From Syntrophomonas sp. (GTDB taxonomy: Bacteria > Bacillota > Syntrophomonadia > Syntrophomonadales > Syntrophomonadaceae), in NCBI GenBank assembly GCA_003558625.1, contig PWPP01000060.1, positions 1 through 31,736 of the forward strand: a stretch of 31,736 nucleotides of DNA, given 5' to 3'. The notes beneath the pieces were generated by a model. It made no database searches. It saw nothing but the letters and a program-made list of their open reading frames with translations, and was not told the origin of the DNA. Positions 1 to 8,821 of the stretch are shown here, in pieces. Position 1 is the first letter of the stretch. Each line of letters opens with the position of its first letter. Both the position numbers and the translations under genes were made by a program.

Positions 1-436
1 AAAAGTGGAACAGACCGGAGCGGCCTGCCATACAGGGCATGACACCTGTTTTTACCGTGATATCAAAGGCCGGGAGCAAAGCGCACCTGTTTTTGATCCC
101 CAGGAGGTATATGGAAAAAAGCAAAGCCCTGATACCGAGGAAAACAGAGAGGACCGTTATCTGAGCATTCTGCAGGAATTATATGCTGTGATTCAGAGCA
201 GAAAAGAACATTTACCCCCGGAATCTTATACTACTTATCTGTTTACCAGCGGGCTGGACAAAATCTTAAAAAAAGTGGGCGAAGAGAGCGCGGAAGTGTT
301 GATCGCGGCCAAGAATACCTCTTCTGAGGACCTGGTGTATGAAACCGCAGATTTAATCTACCATCTCCTGGTATTGCTGGTGGAAAAAGATATCGCATTA
401 ACCCAGGTCATGGCAGAACTGGCTGCCCGCAGATAA
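1..436 (+). CDS. hisIE: Histidine biosynthesis bifunctional protein HisIE (3' part)
   Basis: The frame is open from the left edge, so the gene starts outside the window. The visible protein begins with the end of a phosphoribosyl-AMP cyclohydrolase (HisI) domain: V-E-Q-T-G-A-A-C-H-T-G followed by C-F-Y-R, which carries the metal-binding cysteines of the family. After a linker of about 30 residues comes a complete phosphoribosyl-ATP pyrophosphatase (HisE) domain, with L-F-x-x-G-x-D-K-I-x-K-K-V-G-E-E-x-x-E and the E-x-A-D-L-x-Y-H-L helix whose acidic residues bind Mg2+. The fused enzyme does steps 2 and 3 of histidine synthesis in the cytoplasm. The GTG at position 5 is only an internal valine codon. 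It is the last gene of its unit, since a strong terminator follows 24 bases after the stop. The family call is secure. Confidence 0.93.
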   Translation, partial: KVEQTGAACHTGHDTCFYRDIKGREQSAPVFDPQEVYGKKQSPDTEENREDRYLSILQELYAVIQSRKEHLPPESYTTYLFTSGLDKILKKVGEESAEVLIAAKNTSSEDLVYETADLIYHLLVLLVEKDIALTQVMAELAARR

Positions 437-459
437 GGCAGGAACCATGCCAGACGGAT

Positions 460-495
460 AACAAGGTCCTTATAAATACGGGACCTTGTTTTTTT
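460..495 (+). terminator. Rho-independent terminator of the his unit
   Basis: A perfect 10-bp stem (AACAAGGTCC at 460-469 with GGACCTTGTT at 481-490) encloses an 11-base loop and runs straight into seven T residues. It sits 24 bases after the hisIE stop and ends that transcript. Confidence 0.9.
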
Positions 496-709
496 GTCCG
501 GATCTGTTTTTTTCCGCCTTATTCGCCGGGGAAATATGGTCTCAGGGAGGATTGGCATTGTTCATCCCGGCAGAATAAAGGCAAGAGACGTACGGGGTTT
601 ATCATGACCGGCTGCATTATAAGGAAAAACTACGGGGTATATTTATGGTATGATTAATAAGAAAGTGCTACACAGGTACAATAAGTTCGTGAAAAAAGGT
701 GGTTATCAG

Positions 710-2800
710 ATGCCAGATATAATGGAGGGATTGAACGAGGGGCAGAGCCAGGCAGTGACACATTTTAACGGTCCCTGCATGGTATTGGCCGGAGCCGGAA
801 GCGGAAAAACCCGGGTTCTAACCCGTAGAATTGCTAACCTTGTAAATAGAGGCGTGGATCCTCAAAACATCCTGGCTATAACCTTTACCAATAAAGCAGC
901 CGGGGAAATGAGAGCCCGGGTAGGGGCTTTGATCCATAACTTCACCGGATCCTGGATTCAAACATTTCATGCAGCCTGTTATAAAATATTAAAGATGGAA
1001 ATTGACCATTTGGGCTATAATCGTAATTTTTCTATTCTAGACGAAATGGAAACCAAAGCCCTGGTGAAAGACCTTTTAAAAGAAGAAGAAGATTTTGAAA
1101 GCAAACCGGAAGAGTATTTGTATAAAATTAAATTTATTAAAAACTCCCTCCTGGATGCGGAGAAATATTTTGCGGATTTGCCGATCCCATTTGCCCACCA
1201 GGAAAAGTATAAACGGATTTTCCGTCTTTATCATAGCCGGATGCAAGAACTCAATGCCCTGGATTTCGAAGATTTAATCGGTCTGTGCATTAAGCTGTTT
1301 AAAGAACATCCTTTGATTTTGACCAAGTACCAAAACCGGTTCCGCTATATCCTGATTGACGAGTACCAGGACACCAATTATGCGCAATATTTATGGGCCC
1401 ATTATTTAGCCAAACAGACCCAAAACATTTTTGTGGTAGGAGATCCGGATCAGTCCATTTATAGTTGGAGGGGAGCAGAACCCTATAATATAAATCGCTT
1501 TAAGCAGGATTATCCTGATTGCAATGTCATCAAACTGGAATTGAATTACCGTTCCACGCCGCAGATTCTCACAGCGGCCAACTCGGTTATTAATAACAAC
1601 CCTTCCCGGGAACCCAAGACCTTATATACCTCAAATGATGAGGGCGATAAAATTATTAATTATTGTGCTCGGGACAGTTACCAGGAAGCCCAGTTTATTG
1701 CCGAAACCATCAGTGACCTGGTCGACAGGGAAGGTAAAAAGTACAATGACCATGCTGTTTTTTACCGCACCCATGCCCAGAGCCGAATACTGGAGGAAGC
1801 CTTGTTACGGCAGTATATTCCCTATAAAATAGTTGGAGCCAGAAGGTTTTATGATCGCAAAGAGATTAAAGATATTATTGCCTATTTGAAACTGGCCTGT
1901 AACTTTAATGACCACTTAAGTTTCAGACGGGTTATTAATACCCCGCGTCGGGGTATAGGAGATAAGACCATTGAAAAAATTGAACAATTTGCCCTGCAGG
2001 AGGGTAAAGCGGTGCTGGATATTTTAGGAGATCCCCAGCTGGTTCCCGGTCTTAGCAGAAGGATGGCAGAGAATCTGGAAAACTTTTATGGTATGATCCA
2101 TTTCATAGCAGAATTATCTATTTCCGGGGCTCCTTTAAAAGAAATTATGGACCATCTTTTTGCCAGCAGTGGGTATATGGAATATTTGCACCAGCAGAAC
2201 CTGGCCGATGTGCACTCTCGGATTGAAAACCTGCATGAACTAAGATCCATTGCCATTGAATTCCAAAAAGAAGGGGGAGAAAGCCTGGAAGATTTTCTGG
2301 CCCAGGTCGCTCTGGTTCAGGATGCAGATGACACGGATTATAATGATGCCGTGATGCTGATGACGTTCCACGGTGCCAAGGGGCTGGAATTCCCCGTGGT
2401 ATTTATGACCGGAATGGAAGAAGGGGTTTTTCCCTCTTACCGGGTGGAAACCCCCGAAGAGATGGAAGAGGAAAGAAGATTATGTTATGTAGGTATTACC
2501 CGGGCCCAGGAAAAATTATTTTTTACCAACTGTGTATCCCGCCTGCTTTTTGGTTATGAAAAAAACAATCCTCCTTCTCGGTTTATTCAGGAGATCCCGG
2601 AGGATCTCATCGCGTATCCCCACCAGAAAAAAATCATAAAATCTAAATTGGAGGAAGGGGATACCGTTATTCACAAGAAATTCGGCATCGGGGTGGTAAA
2701 AAAACTAAAGGAAGAAGAAGAACTTGCAGTGGTGGACTTTGAACGGGCAGGAACCAGGATGTTGCGCCTGGATATTGCCCCCCTGGAAAAAATAAGTTAA
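710..2800 (+). CDS. pcrA: ATP-dependent DNA helicase PcrA/UvrD (superfamily 1A)
   Basis: A 3'-to-5' DNA helicase for nucleotide excision repair and plasmid or replication-fork maintenance. With the start chosen here it has 696 residues, close to the family's usual 720-740. Visible motifs are Walker A G-A-G-S-G-K-T at about residues 28-34, D-E-Y-Q-D-T-N (motif II), G-D-P-D-Q-S-I-Y-S-W-R-G-A (motif III), H-G-A-K-G-L-E-F (motif V, with F-H-G where H-S is more usual) and E-E-R-R-L-C-Y-V-G-I-T-R-A (motif VI). The C-terminal tail G-D-x-V-I-H-K-K-F-G-I-G is the PcrA Tudor-like domain that contacts RNA polymerase. The frame stays open to an ATG at 650, but ATG 710 follows AAAGGTGG (695-702) at good spacing and begins M-P-D-I-M-E-G-L-N, matching family N-termini. 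ligA follows, a common clostridial pairing. Confidence 0.95.
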   Translation: MPDIMEGLNEGQSQAVTHFNGPCMVLAGAGSGKTRVLTRRIANLVNRGVDPQNILAITFTNKAAGEMRARVGALIHNFTGSWIQTFHAACYKILKMEIDHLGYNRNFSILDEMETKALVKDLLKEEEDFESKPEEYLYKIKFIKNSLLDAEKYFADLPIPFAHQEKYKRIFRLYHSRMQELNALDFEDLIGLCIKLFKEHPLILTKYQNRFRYILIDEYQDTNYAQYLWAHYLAKQTQNIFVVGDPDQSIYSWRGAEPYNINRFKQDYPDCNVIKLELNYRSTPQILTAANSVINNNPSREPKTLYTSNDEGDKIINYCARDSYQEAQFIAETISDLVDREGKKYNDHAVFYRTHAQSRILEEALLRQYIPYKIVGARRFYDRKEIKDIIAYLKLACNFNDHLSFRRVINTPRRGIGDKTIEKIEQFALQEGKAVLDILGDPQLVPGLSRRMAENLENFYGMIHFIAELSISGAPLKEIMDHLFASSGYMEYLHQQNLADVHSRIENLHELRSIAIEFQKEGGESLEDFLAQVALVQDADDTDYNDAVMLMTFHGAKGLEFPVVFMTGMEEGVFPSYRVETPEEMEEERRLCYVGITRAQEKLFFTNCVSRLLFGYEKNNPPSRFIQEIPEDLIAYPHQKKIIKSKLEEGDTVIHKKFGIGVVKKLKEEEELAVVDFERAGTRMLRLDIAPLEKIS

Positions 2801-3041
2801 ATATCTCCAGGTAAAAGGAGCGGCAACAGTTCTTCGAACCTGCAGAATGATGGTTCCTGGGAGACCCCGGATGCTGCGGATGCCGGATCTGCCCATAACC
2901 TCAGCAGGCCGGGAAATGAATGGTTGGCAAACGGGAATTTTTCCGGAATCTTTTTTGCAACCCCGGTTACCATCATATATCATATCCCTGCATGAAAACC
3001 GCTTCGCTAGAGCCAGATATGTAGTAGGAGGAGTAACCCCG

Positions 3042-5039
3042 ATGGAGATCAAAGATCGCCTGGAACAACTCCGGGATACCATCAGGACCCATGATTATTA
3101 TTATTATGTCCTTGACCGGCCCCGGATCAGTGATGATGAATATGACGTGCTTATGCAGGAACTGAAGAAGATAGAACAGGAAAACCCCCAATACATAACT
3201 GCCGATTCTCCAACCCAGAGAGTAGGGGGAAAACCTGGGGCAGGTTTCGAGACCATACGCCATCGCGCTCCTTTATTAAGCTTAGAAAATGTGTTCTCCT
3301 GGCCGGAATTACTGGATTTTGACAGTAAAATCAGAAAAATTGTGCCTGATCCGGTCTATACTGCAGAATTAAAAATCGACGGTGTTTCCATCGTCCTAAT
3401 TTATGAAGAGGGGGTTTTTTCCCGTGCAGCCACCCGCGGGGATGGGGAATTAGGTGAAGATGTAACCCTAAACGTAAAAACCATCCGGAGCATCCCCTTA
3501 AAATTACAAAAAAATCTTCCCCGCTTAGAAGTGCGGGGAGAAATCTTTATGCCCAAGCAAGAATTTTTGCGATTGAATCAGGAAAAAGAAGAACAGGGAG
3601 AAAGATTGTTTGCCAACCCCCGAAATGCTGCCGCCGGATCTCTGCGCCAGTTAAACCCCGGTACAACGGCCGCCAGATCCCTGGCCGCTTTTTTTTACGA
3701 TGTCATACATATTCCTGAAAATCCATTGGAAACCCAGGAAGAATATCTGTATTTCCTGCAGGATTTGGGATTGCCGGTAAACACGGAATTCCGTGTTTGC
3801 CATAACTTGGAAGATATCGCGGAATACTACCTGAAATATGAGGAGAGACGGCATCAGCTGCCATATGAAATAGATGGGGTGGTAATCAAATTAAACCCTC
3901 TGGCTTACAGGAAAAAACTGGGGCAAACGGCCAAAAGTCCACGATGGGCAGTAGCGTATAAATTTCGGGCAGAAATAAAAGAAACCCGACTGGTAGAATG
4001 TGAGATTAATGTAGGTCGTACCGGGGTTGTTGTCCCCACTGCCATACTGGAACCCGTGCATTTGGCCGGTACCACTGTAAGCCGGGCCAGCATGCATAAT
4101 TTCGAATTGGTGAAAGAAAAAGACATTCGCATCGGGGACATCGTTCTGGTCCGTAAAGCAGGGGATATTATCCCGGAGATCATTCTTTCCGTTCCGGAAA
4201 AAAGATCGGGTATGGAGACAGAAATTATTCCCCCGCTGCATTGTCCCTTCTGTAACAGTATTCTGGTGAAAGAGGAAAACGAGGTTGCCGTCCGCTGCAC
4301 CAATATGAACTGTCCTGCCCGTTTAAAAGAAAGCCTGATATTTTTTGCTTCCCGAGAGGGAATGGATATAGACGGACTCGGTCCCGCCTTAATAGAACAA
4401 TTACTATCCCGGGAAATGATACGAAATGTGTCTGACCTGTATGGTTTGCGCCAGGAGGACCTGATCCTATTGGAGCGGATGGGCGAAAAATCGGCTCAAA
4501 AGCTTATTAATGCCATTGAAGCCAGCAAAAACAGGCCTTTGTACCGTTTTATCGCGGCTCTAGGCATTCGCCATGTGGGGGTAAAAACCGCCCGCACCCT
4601 GGCCGGCTATTTTTCCCGGATAGATGATTTTTTTCAAGTGAGCACGGAAGAGCTTAAAGAAATCAATGATATCGGTGAAAAAGTAGCAGCCAGCATCATC
4701 CATTTTTTTAATGAACCCCACAACCGTATGACCATAGAAAAACTACAAACATTCGGGGTAAATCCCAGGGCAGATGGTAAGGAACCACAGGAAAAACCGT
4801 TGGCCAACCGCACCTTTGTCCTCACCGGTACCCTGGAGGCCCTGAGCCGGACTGAGGCCGGCCAAATGATTGAAGCCCTGGGGGGCAAGGTGACGTCTGG
4901 AGTAAGCAAAAAAACGGATTATCTGGTGGTGGGAGCCAATCCGGGAAGCAAATATACCCAGGGGCTGCAGCTGGGAATAAACATCATAGATGAAAAGGAG
5001 TTCTTGGGTATGCTCAATTCTTTTAAGCCGGCGGATTAG
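3042..5039 (+). CDS. ligA: NAD-dependent DNA ligase LigA
   Basis: Seals nicks in duplex DNA using NAD+; essential in replication and repair. It has 665 residues, normal for LigA. Domain order: N-terminal Ia region with the Y-Y-Y-Y-V-L-D and D-D-E-Y-D NAD-binding motifs, nucleotidyltransferase domain with adenylated lysine in E-L-K-I-D-G (Lys111), an OB fold, a four-cysteine zinc finger (C-P-F-C then C-T-N-M-N-C-P), tandem helix-hairpin-helix units, and a C-terminal BRCT domain starting near L-A-N-R-T-F-V-L-T-G-T-L. The frame is open upstream to 2847, but those 65 extra codons are unlike any ligase. ATG 3042 has AGGAGGAG at 3026-3033 in front of it and begins M-E-I-K-D-R-L, so that start is used. 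Confidence 0.96.
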   Translation: MEIKDRLEQLRDTIRTHDYYYYVLDRPRISDDEYDVLMQELKKIEQENPQYITADSPTQRVGGKPGAGFETIRHRAPLLSLENVFSWPELLDFDSKIRKIVPDPVYTAELKIDGVSIVLIYEEGVFSRAATRGDGELGEDVTLNVKTIRSIPLKLQKNLPRLEVRGEIFMPKQEFLRLNQEKEEQGERLFANPRNAAAGSLRQLNPGTTAARSLAAFFYDVIHIPENPLETQEEYLYFLQDLGLPVNTEFRVCHNLEDIAEYYLKYEERRHQLPYEIDGVVIKLNPLAYRKKLGQTAKSPRWAVAYKFRAEIKETRLVECEINVGRTGVVVPTAILEPVHLAGTTVSRASMHNFELVKEKDIRIGDIVLVRKAGDIIPEIILSVPEKRSGMETEIIPPLHCPFCNSILVKEENEVAVRCTNMNCPARLKESLIFFASREGMDIDGLGPALIEQLLSREMIRNVSDLYGLRQEDLILLERMGEKSAQKLINAIEASKNRPLYRFIAALGIRHVGVKTARTLAGYFSRIDDFFQVSTEELKEINDIGEKVAASIIHFFNEPHNRMTIEKLQTFGVNPRADGKEPQEKPLANRTFVLTGTLEALSRTEAGQMIEALGGKVTSGVSKKTDYLVVGANPGSKYTQGLQLGINIIDEKEFLGMLNSFKPAD

Positions 5040-5130
5040 TATGATAAGGGGTTTATTACACGATTGTTTTGCACCGGAAATACCGGGTTTATTTGCTTTC
5101 CGGGGCCTGCCGGCGTTTTTTTATGTTTTG

Positions 5131-5154
5131 GCGGTCGGGAAAAAACCCGGCCGC
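5131..5154. repeat. GC-rich inverted repeat after ligA
   Basis: GCGGTCGGG and CCCGGCCGC pair over 9 bp (one G-T wobble) around an AAAAAA loop. It lies 92 bases past the ligA stop. On the plus strand the T run precedes the stem instead of following it, so it is not a textbook terminator. It may protect the mRNA end or work with the CCGG-rich hairpins just upstream. Confidence 0.45.
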
Positions 5155-5213
5155 AGAAAATTAATTCGTGAACACAGTATACCAATAGATTTTTCATTAA
5201 ACCCCTTCGTATC

Positions 5214-5224
5214 TGGTATATAAT
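5214..5224 (+). promoter_or_regulatory. Possible extended -10 promoter for gatCAB
   Basis: TGGTATATAAT contains a perfect TATAAT (5219-5224), and the upstream TG could form an extended -10 with the overlapping TATATA at 5217-5222. No good -35 box is seen (T-rich TTTTCATTAA at 5191-5200). It is about 385 bases before gatC. Confidence 0.3.
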
Positions 5225-5609
5225 ATTAATAGTTTTTTGATAAAAAACGATCAAACCCTGGAGGCAAACACATTTTTTTTCTTGAAACAGGGGGGATACA
5301 TGAATTATCATACAGAAAATTCATCCCCGGGTCTGGTGCCTTTTGCTTTTATTACCCGGTGATCGGATGGTATGAAAAATGGGAATCTAAATTGCCAGGC
5401 AGGGGTTTTGATCCATTTGCTGTTTTAATGACCAGTGTATTTAAAACGTCATGATACCAGCTACCAGCTGTGTTACTTAACCGGGAGAGCTGACTGTAGC
5501 TGGTTTTATAGAGCCATGAGCATGGACTATGATGATGAAAACCGGCCCGATCCAATGAGAAAGGACAGCTCGTAGTACCAAAAAATATACCTGAGGGAGG
5601 TTATATGTA

Positions 5610-5894
5610 ATGGTTTTAAATATTAAAGAAGTTGAGCATGTGGCCGGACTGGCCCGCTTAACTTTAAAACCGGAAGAAAAAAAGGAAATGGTGGCAAGAC
5701 TGAGTTCTATTCTTAACTATGTAGATAAACTCAATGAGCTGGATACCGACAAGGTAGAGCCTTTAACCCATATCCTTCCGGTGAACAATGTTTTCAGGGA
5801 GGATAAGACTGAACCGGGAATGGACCGGGAGCTCCTGATGAGCAGTACGGACATGAAAGAGGATGGACAGTACAAAGTGCCCAAAATTATGTAG
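5610..5894 (+). CDS. gatC: Glutamyl/aspartyl-tRNA amidotransferase subunit C
   Basis: Small subunit of GatCAB, the cytoplasmic amidotransferase that converts Glu-tRNA(Gln) and/or Asp-tRNA(Asn) to the amidated forms; GatC wraps around and stabilises GatA. It has 94 residues, the normal size, with family hallmarks V-x-H-V-A-x-L-A-R-L near the start, I-L-N-Y-V-D-K-L-N-E-L-D in the middle, L-R-E-D-type F-R-E-D and the terminal Y-K-V-P-K-I-M. The GAGGGAGG site (5593-5600) lies 9 bases before ATG 5610. An ATG-TAA start-stop pair sits between them. It is the first gene of the gatC-gatA-gatB-synthase run, and gatA starts 17 bases on. Confidence 0.95.
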   Translation: MVLNIKEVEHVAGLARLTLKPEEKKEMVARLSSILNYVDKLNELDTDKVEPLTHILPVNNVFREDKTEPGMDRELLMSSTDMKEDGQYKVPKIM

Positions 5895-5911
5895 AGGGGA
5901 GCAAAAAATAA

Positions 5912-7363
5912 ATGAATTTATGGGATTTTCCGGTTTACCTGCTGCAGCATAAGCTGCAATCCGGTGAAATATCTTCGGTAGAAATTGTCCGGGCTTTCCG
6001 GGAAAGGATTAGCCAGGTGGAAGGGAAGGTAAAAGCATTTATTACTTTAGATGAAGAAGGAGCATTACGGGAGGCAGCCCGGGTTGATCAAGAGGGAGGG
6101 TATACCGGATTGGCCGGTATTCCTTATGGACTAAAAGACCTTATTTGTACCCGGGGCATGAAGACTACCTGCGCTTCCAGGATGCTGGAAGATTTTATTC
6201 CGGTTTATGATGCCTTTGTGGTGGCGAAACTAAGAGAAACCCGGGCGCTATTAATGGGGAAAACGAACCTGGACGAATTCGCCATGGGATCTTCAACGGA
6301 ACAGTCTGCATTTTTCCCAACCCGCAATCCCTGGGCTTTAGACCGGGTCCCCGGCGGTTCTTCAGGGGGCTCAGCCGCAGCCGTAAGTGCCCGGGAAGTT
6401 CCTTTCTGTTTAGGTACAGATACCGGAGGTTCTATCCGGCAACCGGCCGCTTATTGCGGGGTTGTGGGCTTGAAACCCACATACGGCAGGGTTTCCCGCC
6501 GGGGAGTGGTGCCTTATGCTTCCTCTCTGGATCAGGTGGGTGTATTGGCTCAGAATGTACGGGATTGTGCTCTGGTGTTTTCCATTATTGCCGGCCATGA
6601 TCCCGGAGATACCACCTGTGTTAATGTACCGGTTCCAGACTTTGTATCCGCTTTGGATGAAGGTGTGAAAGGGATAAAAATAGCCTATCCCCGGGAGTAT
6701 TTTGCCTTGGGCGTAGATGAAGAGATAAAAGCTGCGGTCATGAAGAGCCTGAAAAAACTGGAAGAACTGGGTGCCATCGTGGAGGAGGTCTCCCTGCCCC
6801 ACAGTGAATATGCTCTGCCTGCCTATTACCTGCTCGCTCCAGCTGAAGCCAGTGCCAACCTGGCCCGTTTTGATGGTGTCCGTTATGGCTACCGGGATTT
6901 AGAAGCCGATAACGTGATTGATATGTTTGCCCAGACCAGAGGAACGGCCTTTGGTGCTGAAGTGAAGCGACGCATTATGCTGGGAACGTACGCCTTAAGT
7001 TCCGGGTATTACGATGCTTATTACTTAAAAGCCCTTAAAGTAAGGCGACTGATTAGCAGCGATTTTGATAAGGTATTTGCCAGCTATGATTTGATCGTAA
7101 CCCCAACTACTCCGACTCCGCCATTTATTATAGGAGCTCATGTTGAGGATCCGATTACCTTATACATGAATGATATTTTAACGGTGCCGGTCAATATGGC
7201 CGGTTTGCCTGCCATGTCCATACCTTGTGGCTTAACCCGGGGATTGCCCCTGGGTATGCAGATCATCGCGAAACCTTTTGCTGAATCGCTTATTATGCAG
7301 GCCGCTTATGCGTTTGAACAAAATACCGAGTATCATTCCATGAAACCAGAATTGGAGGTGTAA
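5912..7363 (+). CDS. gatA: Glutamyl/aspartyl-tRNA amidotransferase subunit A
   Basis: The glutaminase subunit: it hydrolyses glutamine and passes ammonia to GatB. The protein has 483 residues, normal length. The amidase-signature catalytic Ser-cisSer-Lys triad is all present: Lys75 in Y-G-L-K-D-L, Ser150 in P-G-G-S-S-G-G-S and Ser174 in G-T-D-T-G-G-S-I-R-Q-P. The signature stretch continues into Y-C-G-V-V-G-L-K-P-T-Y-G-R-V-S-R. The start has GAGGGGAGC ten bases upstream, overlapping the gatC stop region. gatB follows after only 5 bases, and its ribosome binding site lies inside the last codons of gatA, so the two are translationally linked. Confidence 0.97.
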   Translation: MNLWDFPVYLLQHKLQSGEISSVEIVRAFRERISQVEGKVKAFITLDEEGALREAARVDQEGGYTGLAGIPYGLKDLICTRGMKTTCASRMLEDFIPVYDAFVVAKLRETRALLMGKTNLDEFAMGSSTEQSAFFPTRNPWALDRVPGGSSGGSAAAVSAREVPFCLGTDTGGSIRQPAAYCGVVGLKPTYGRVSRRGVVPYASSLDQVGVLAQNVRDCALVFSIIAGHDPGDTTCVNVPVPDFVSALDEGVKGIKIAYPREYFALGVDEEIKAAVMKSLKKLEELGAIVEEVSLPHSEYALPAYYLLAPAEASANLARFDGVRYGYRDLEADNVIDMFAQTRGTAFGAEVKRRIMLGTYALSSGYYDAYYLKALKVRRLISSDFDKVFASYDLIVTPTTPTPPFIIGAHVEDPITLYMNDILTVPVNMAGLPAMSIPCGLTRGLPLGMQIIAKPFAESLIMQAAYAFEQNTEYHSMKPELEV

Positions 7364-7368
7364 GGCAA

Positions 7369-8817
7369 ATGGGTCATGAATATGAAACCGTTATTGGTTT
7401 AGAAGTCCATGTAGAACTACATACGAAAAGCAAAATTTTTTGTGCCTGCCCCAATGAATTTGGGGCTGAACCCAATACCCATGTTTGTCCGATTTGCGCG
7501 GGTTTTCCGGGCATGCTGCCGGTCTTGAACAAAGAAGCGGTTGAGCTTTCTATTAAAGCCGGTTTAGCCCTGAATTGTCACATTGCAGAAGTATGTAAAT
7601 TTGACCGTAAAAACTATTTTTATCCCGATTTACCCAAAGCGTACCAGATTTCTCAGTTTGCCATGCCTATCTGCCAGCAGGGATATCTGGAAATTGATGT
7701 CGATGGAGCACCTAAGAGGATCGGTATCCATCGGGCCCACATGGAAGAAGATGCCGGGAAACTGATCCACCAGGGCGCCATTACAGAAACTCTTTATACC
7801 CTGGTAGATTTAAACCGGTCCGGGGTGCCCCTCTTGGAAATCGTTTCTGAACCCGATATGCGCAGCGCGGAAGAAGCCCGGGACTACCTGGAAAAATTGC
7901 GGGCAGTTCTATTGTTTGCGGGGGTATCAGATTGTAAAATGGAGGAGGGCTCACTGCGTTGTGATGCCAATGTATCTATTCGACCCCTGGGAGAGAAAAA
8001 ACTGGGGACCCGGACTGAAATAAAAAACCTTAACTCCTTCCGCTCGCTGGAAAGAGCGATAGAATATGAAGTTAACCGGCAAAAAGAGCGCCTGGAAGAC
8101 GGCGGAACCATTATCCAGGAGACCCTGACATGGGATGAGGAGAAGCAGGTAACCAGAAGCCTGCGTTCTAAGGAAGAAGCCCACGATTACCGCTATTTTC
8201 CTGATCCGGACCTGGTTCCTATTCATATAAGCAGGGATTGGGTGGAAGCGTTGCGCCGCAATTTGCCGGAAATGCCGGATCAGGCCCGGGAACGTTTGAT
8301 GAAAGAACAAGGTTTGCCGGCCTATGATGCTGCCATTATTTCTCTCAGCCCTGACTATCTGGCTTTTTTTGATGCCTGTGCAGCCCGGTATAGCAATGCA
8401 AAGGTGGTTTCCAACTGGATGATGGTGGAATTAAACCGGTTGTTAAACCTGCACAACATGAATATCAGCGAGTGTAAAATTAACAGTAATGATTTTATCT
8501 TGATGTTAAACTATATAGATAATGGTACCATAAGTGGTAAAATGGCTAAGAACGTTTTTGAAGAAATGTTTGCTACCGGCAGCAGCCCGGATAAAATTAT
8601 TCAGGAAAAAGGGATGGTGCAAATTTCTGATGAAAAAGCACTCCTGCAGCTGGTCAGGAAGGTCCTGGAAGAAAACCCGGAAGTAGTCCGGGATTATAAA
8701 AATGGGAAAGAGAAAGCCCTGGGTTTTTTAGTGGGCCAGATTATGAAGGTAACCAAGGGACAGGCGAACCCCGGATTGGTGAACAAGATCTTAAAAGAAA
8801 CTTTAACTGAGGAGTGA
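7369..8817 (+). CDS. gatB: Glutamyl/aspartyl-tRNA amidotransferase subunit B
   Basis: The tRNA-binding and kinase/transamidase subunit of GatCAB; it phosphorylates the misacylated Glu or Asp and amidates it. 482 residues, normal for GatB. It begins Y-E-x-V-I-G-L-E-V-H-V-E-L and has the zinc ligands C-A-C-P ... C-P-I-C, the P-G-M-L-P-V-L-N-K-E-A-V motif, K-N-Y-F-Y-P-D-L-P-K-A-Y-Q-I-S-Q, E-E-D-A-G-K and C-D-A-N-V-S-I-R. The C-terminal YqeY-like tail ends V-x-G-Q-I-M-K-x-T-K-G-Q-A-N-P. The next gene starts 4 bases after the stop, which makes the citrate-branch genes part of the same transcript. Confidence 0.97.
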   Translation: MGHEYETVIGLEVHVELHTKSKIFCACPNEFGAEPNTHVCPICAGFPGMLPVLNKEAVELSIKAGLALNCHIAEVCKFDRKNYFYPDLPKAYQISQFAMPICQQGYLEIDVDGAPKRIGIHRAHMEEDAGKLIHQGAITETLYTLVDLNRSGVPLLEIVSEPDMRSAEEARDYLEKLRAVLLFAGVSDCKMEEGSLRCDANVSIRPLGEKKLGTRTEIKNLNSFRSLERAIEYEVNRQKERLEDGGTIIQETLTWDEEKQVTRSLRSKEEAHDYRYFPDPDLVPIHISRDWVEALRRNLPEMPDQARERLMKEQGLPAYDAAIISLSPDYLAFFDACAARYSNAKVVSNWMMVELNRLLNLHNMNISECKINSNDFILMLNYIDNGTISGKMAKNVFEEMFATGSSPDKIIQEKGMVQISDEKALLQLVRKVLEENPEVVRDYKNGKEKALGFLVGQIMKVTKGQANPGLVNKILKETLTEE

Positions 8818-8821
8818 TTGA

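Larger units (their letters stand above)
5040..5609 (+). other. 570-bp non-coding region, probable gatC leader
   Basis: No convincing gene lies here in any frame. The first 120 bases hold GC-rich palindromic bits followed by T runs, the best being a 9-bp inverted repeat at 5131-5154, which may end ligA transcription. A TATAAT at 5219-5224 within T-G-G-T-A-T-A-T-A-A-T could be an extended -10 promoter element, which would leave a leader of about 380 bases before gatC. I looked for T-box, TPP, SAM and other common riboswitch signatures and could not place one. Confidence 0.5.

Noticed and set aside
2847..3041. N-terminal extension of LigA by 65 residues
   Set aside because: The added residues are unlike ligases and ATG 3042 has a near-perfect ribosome binding site.
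5225..5609. T-box or other riboswitch in the gatC leader
   Set aside because: No GGGTGGNACCGCG-type T-box sequence or other known signature was found, and no clear terminator precedes gatC.
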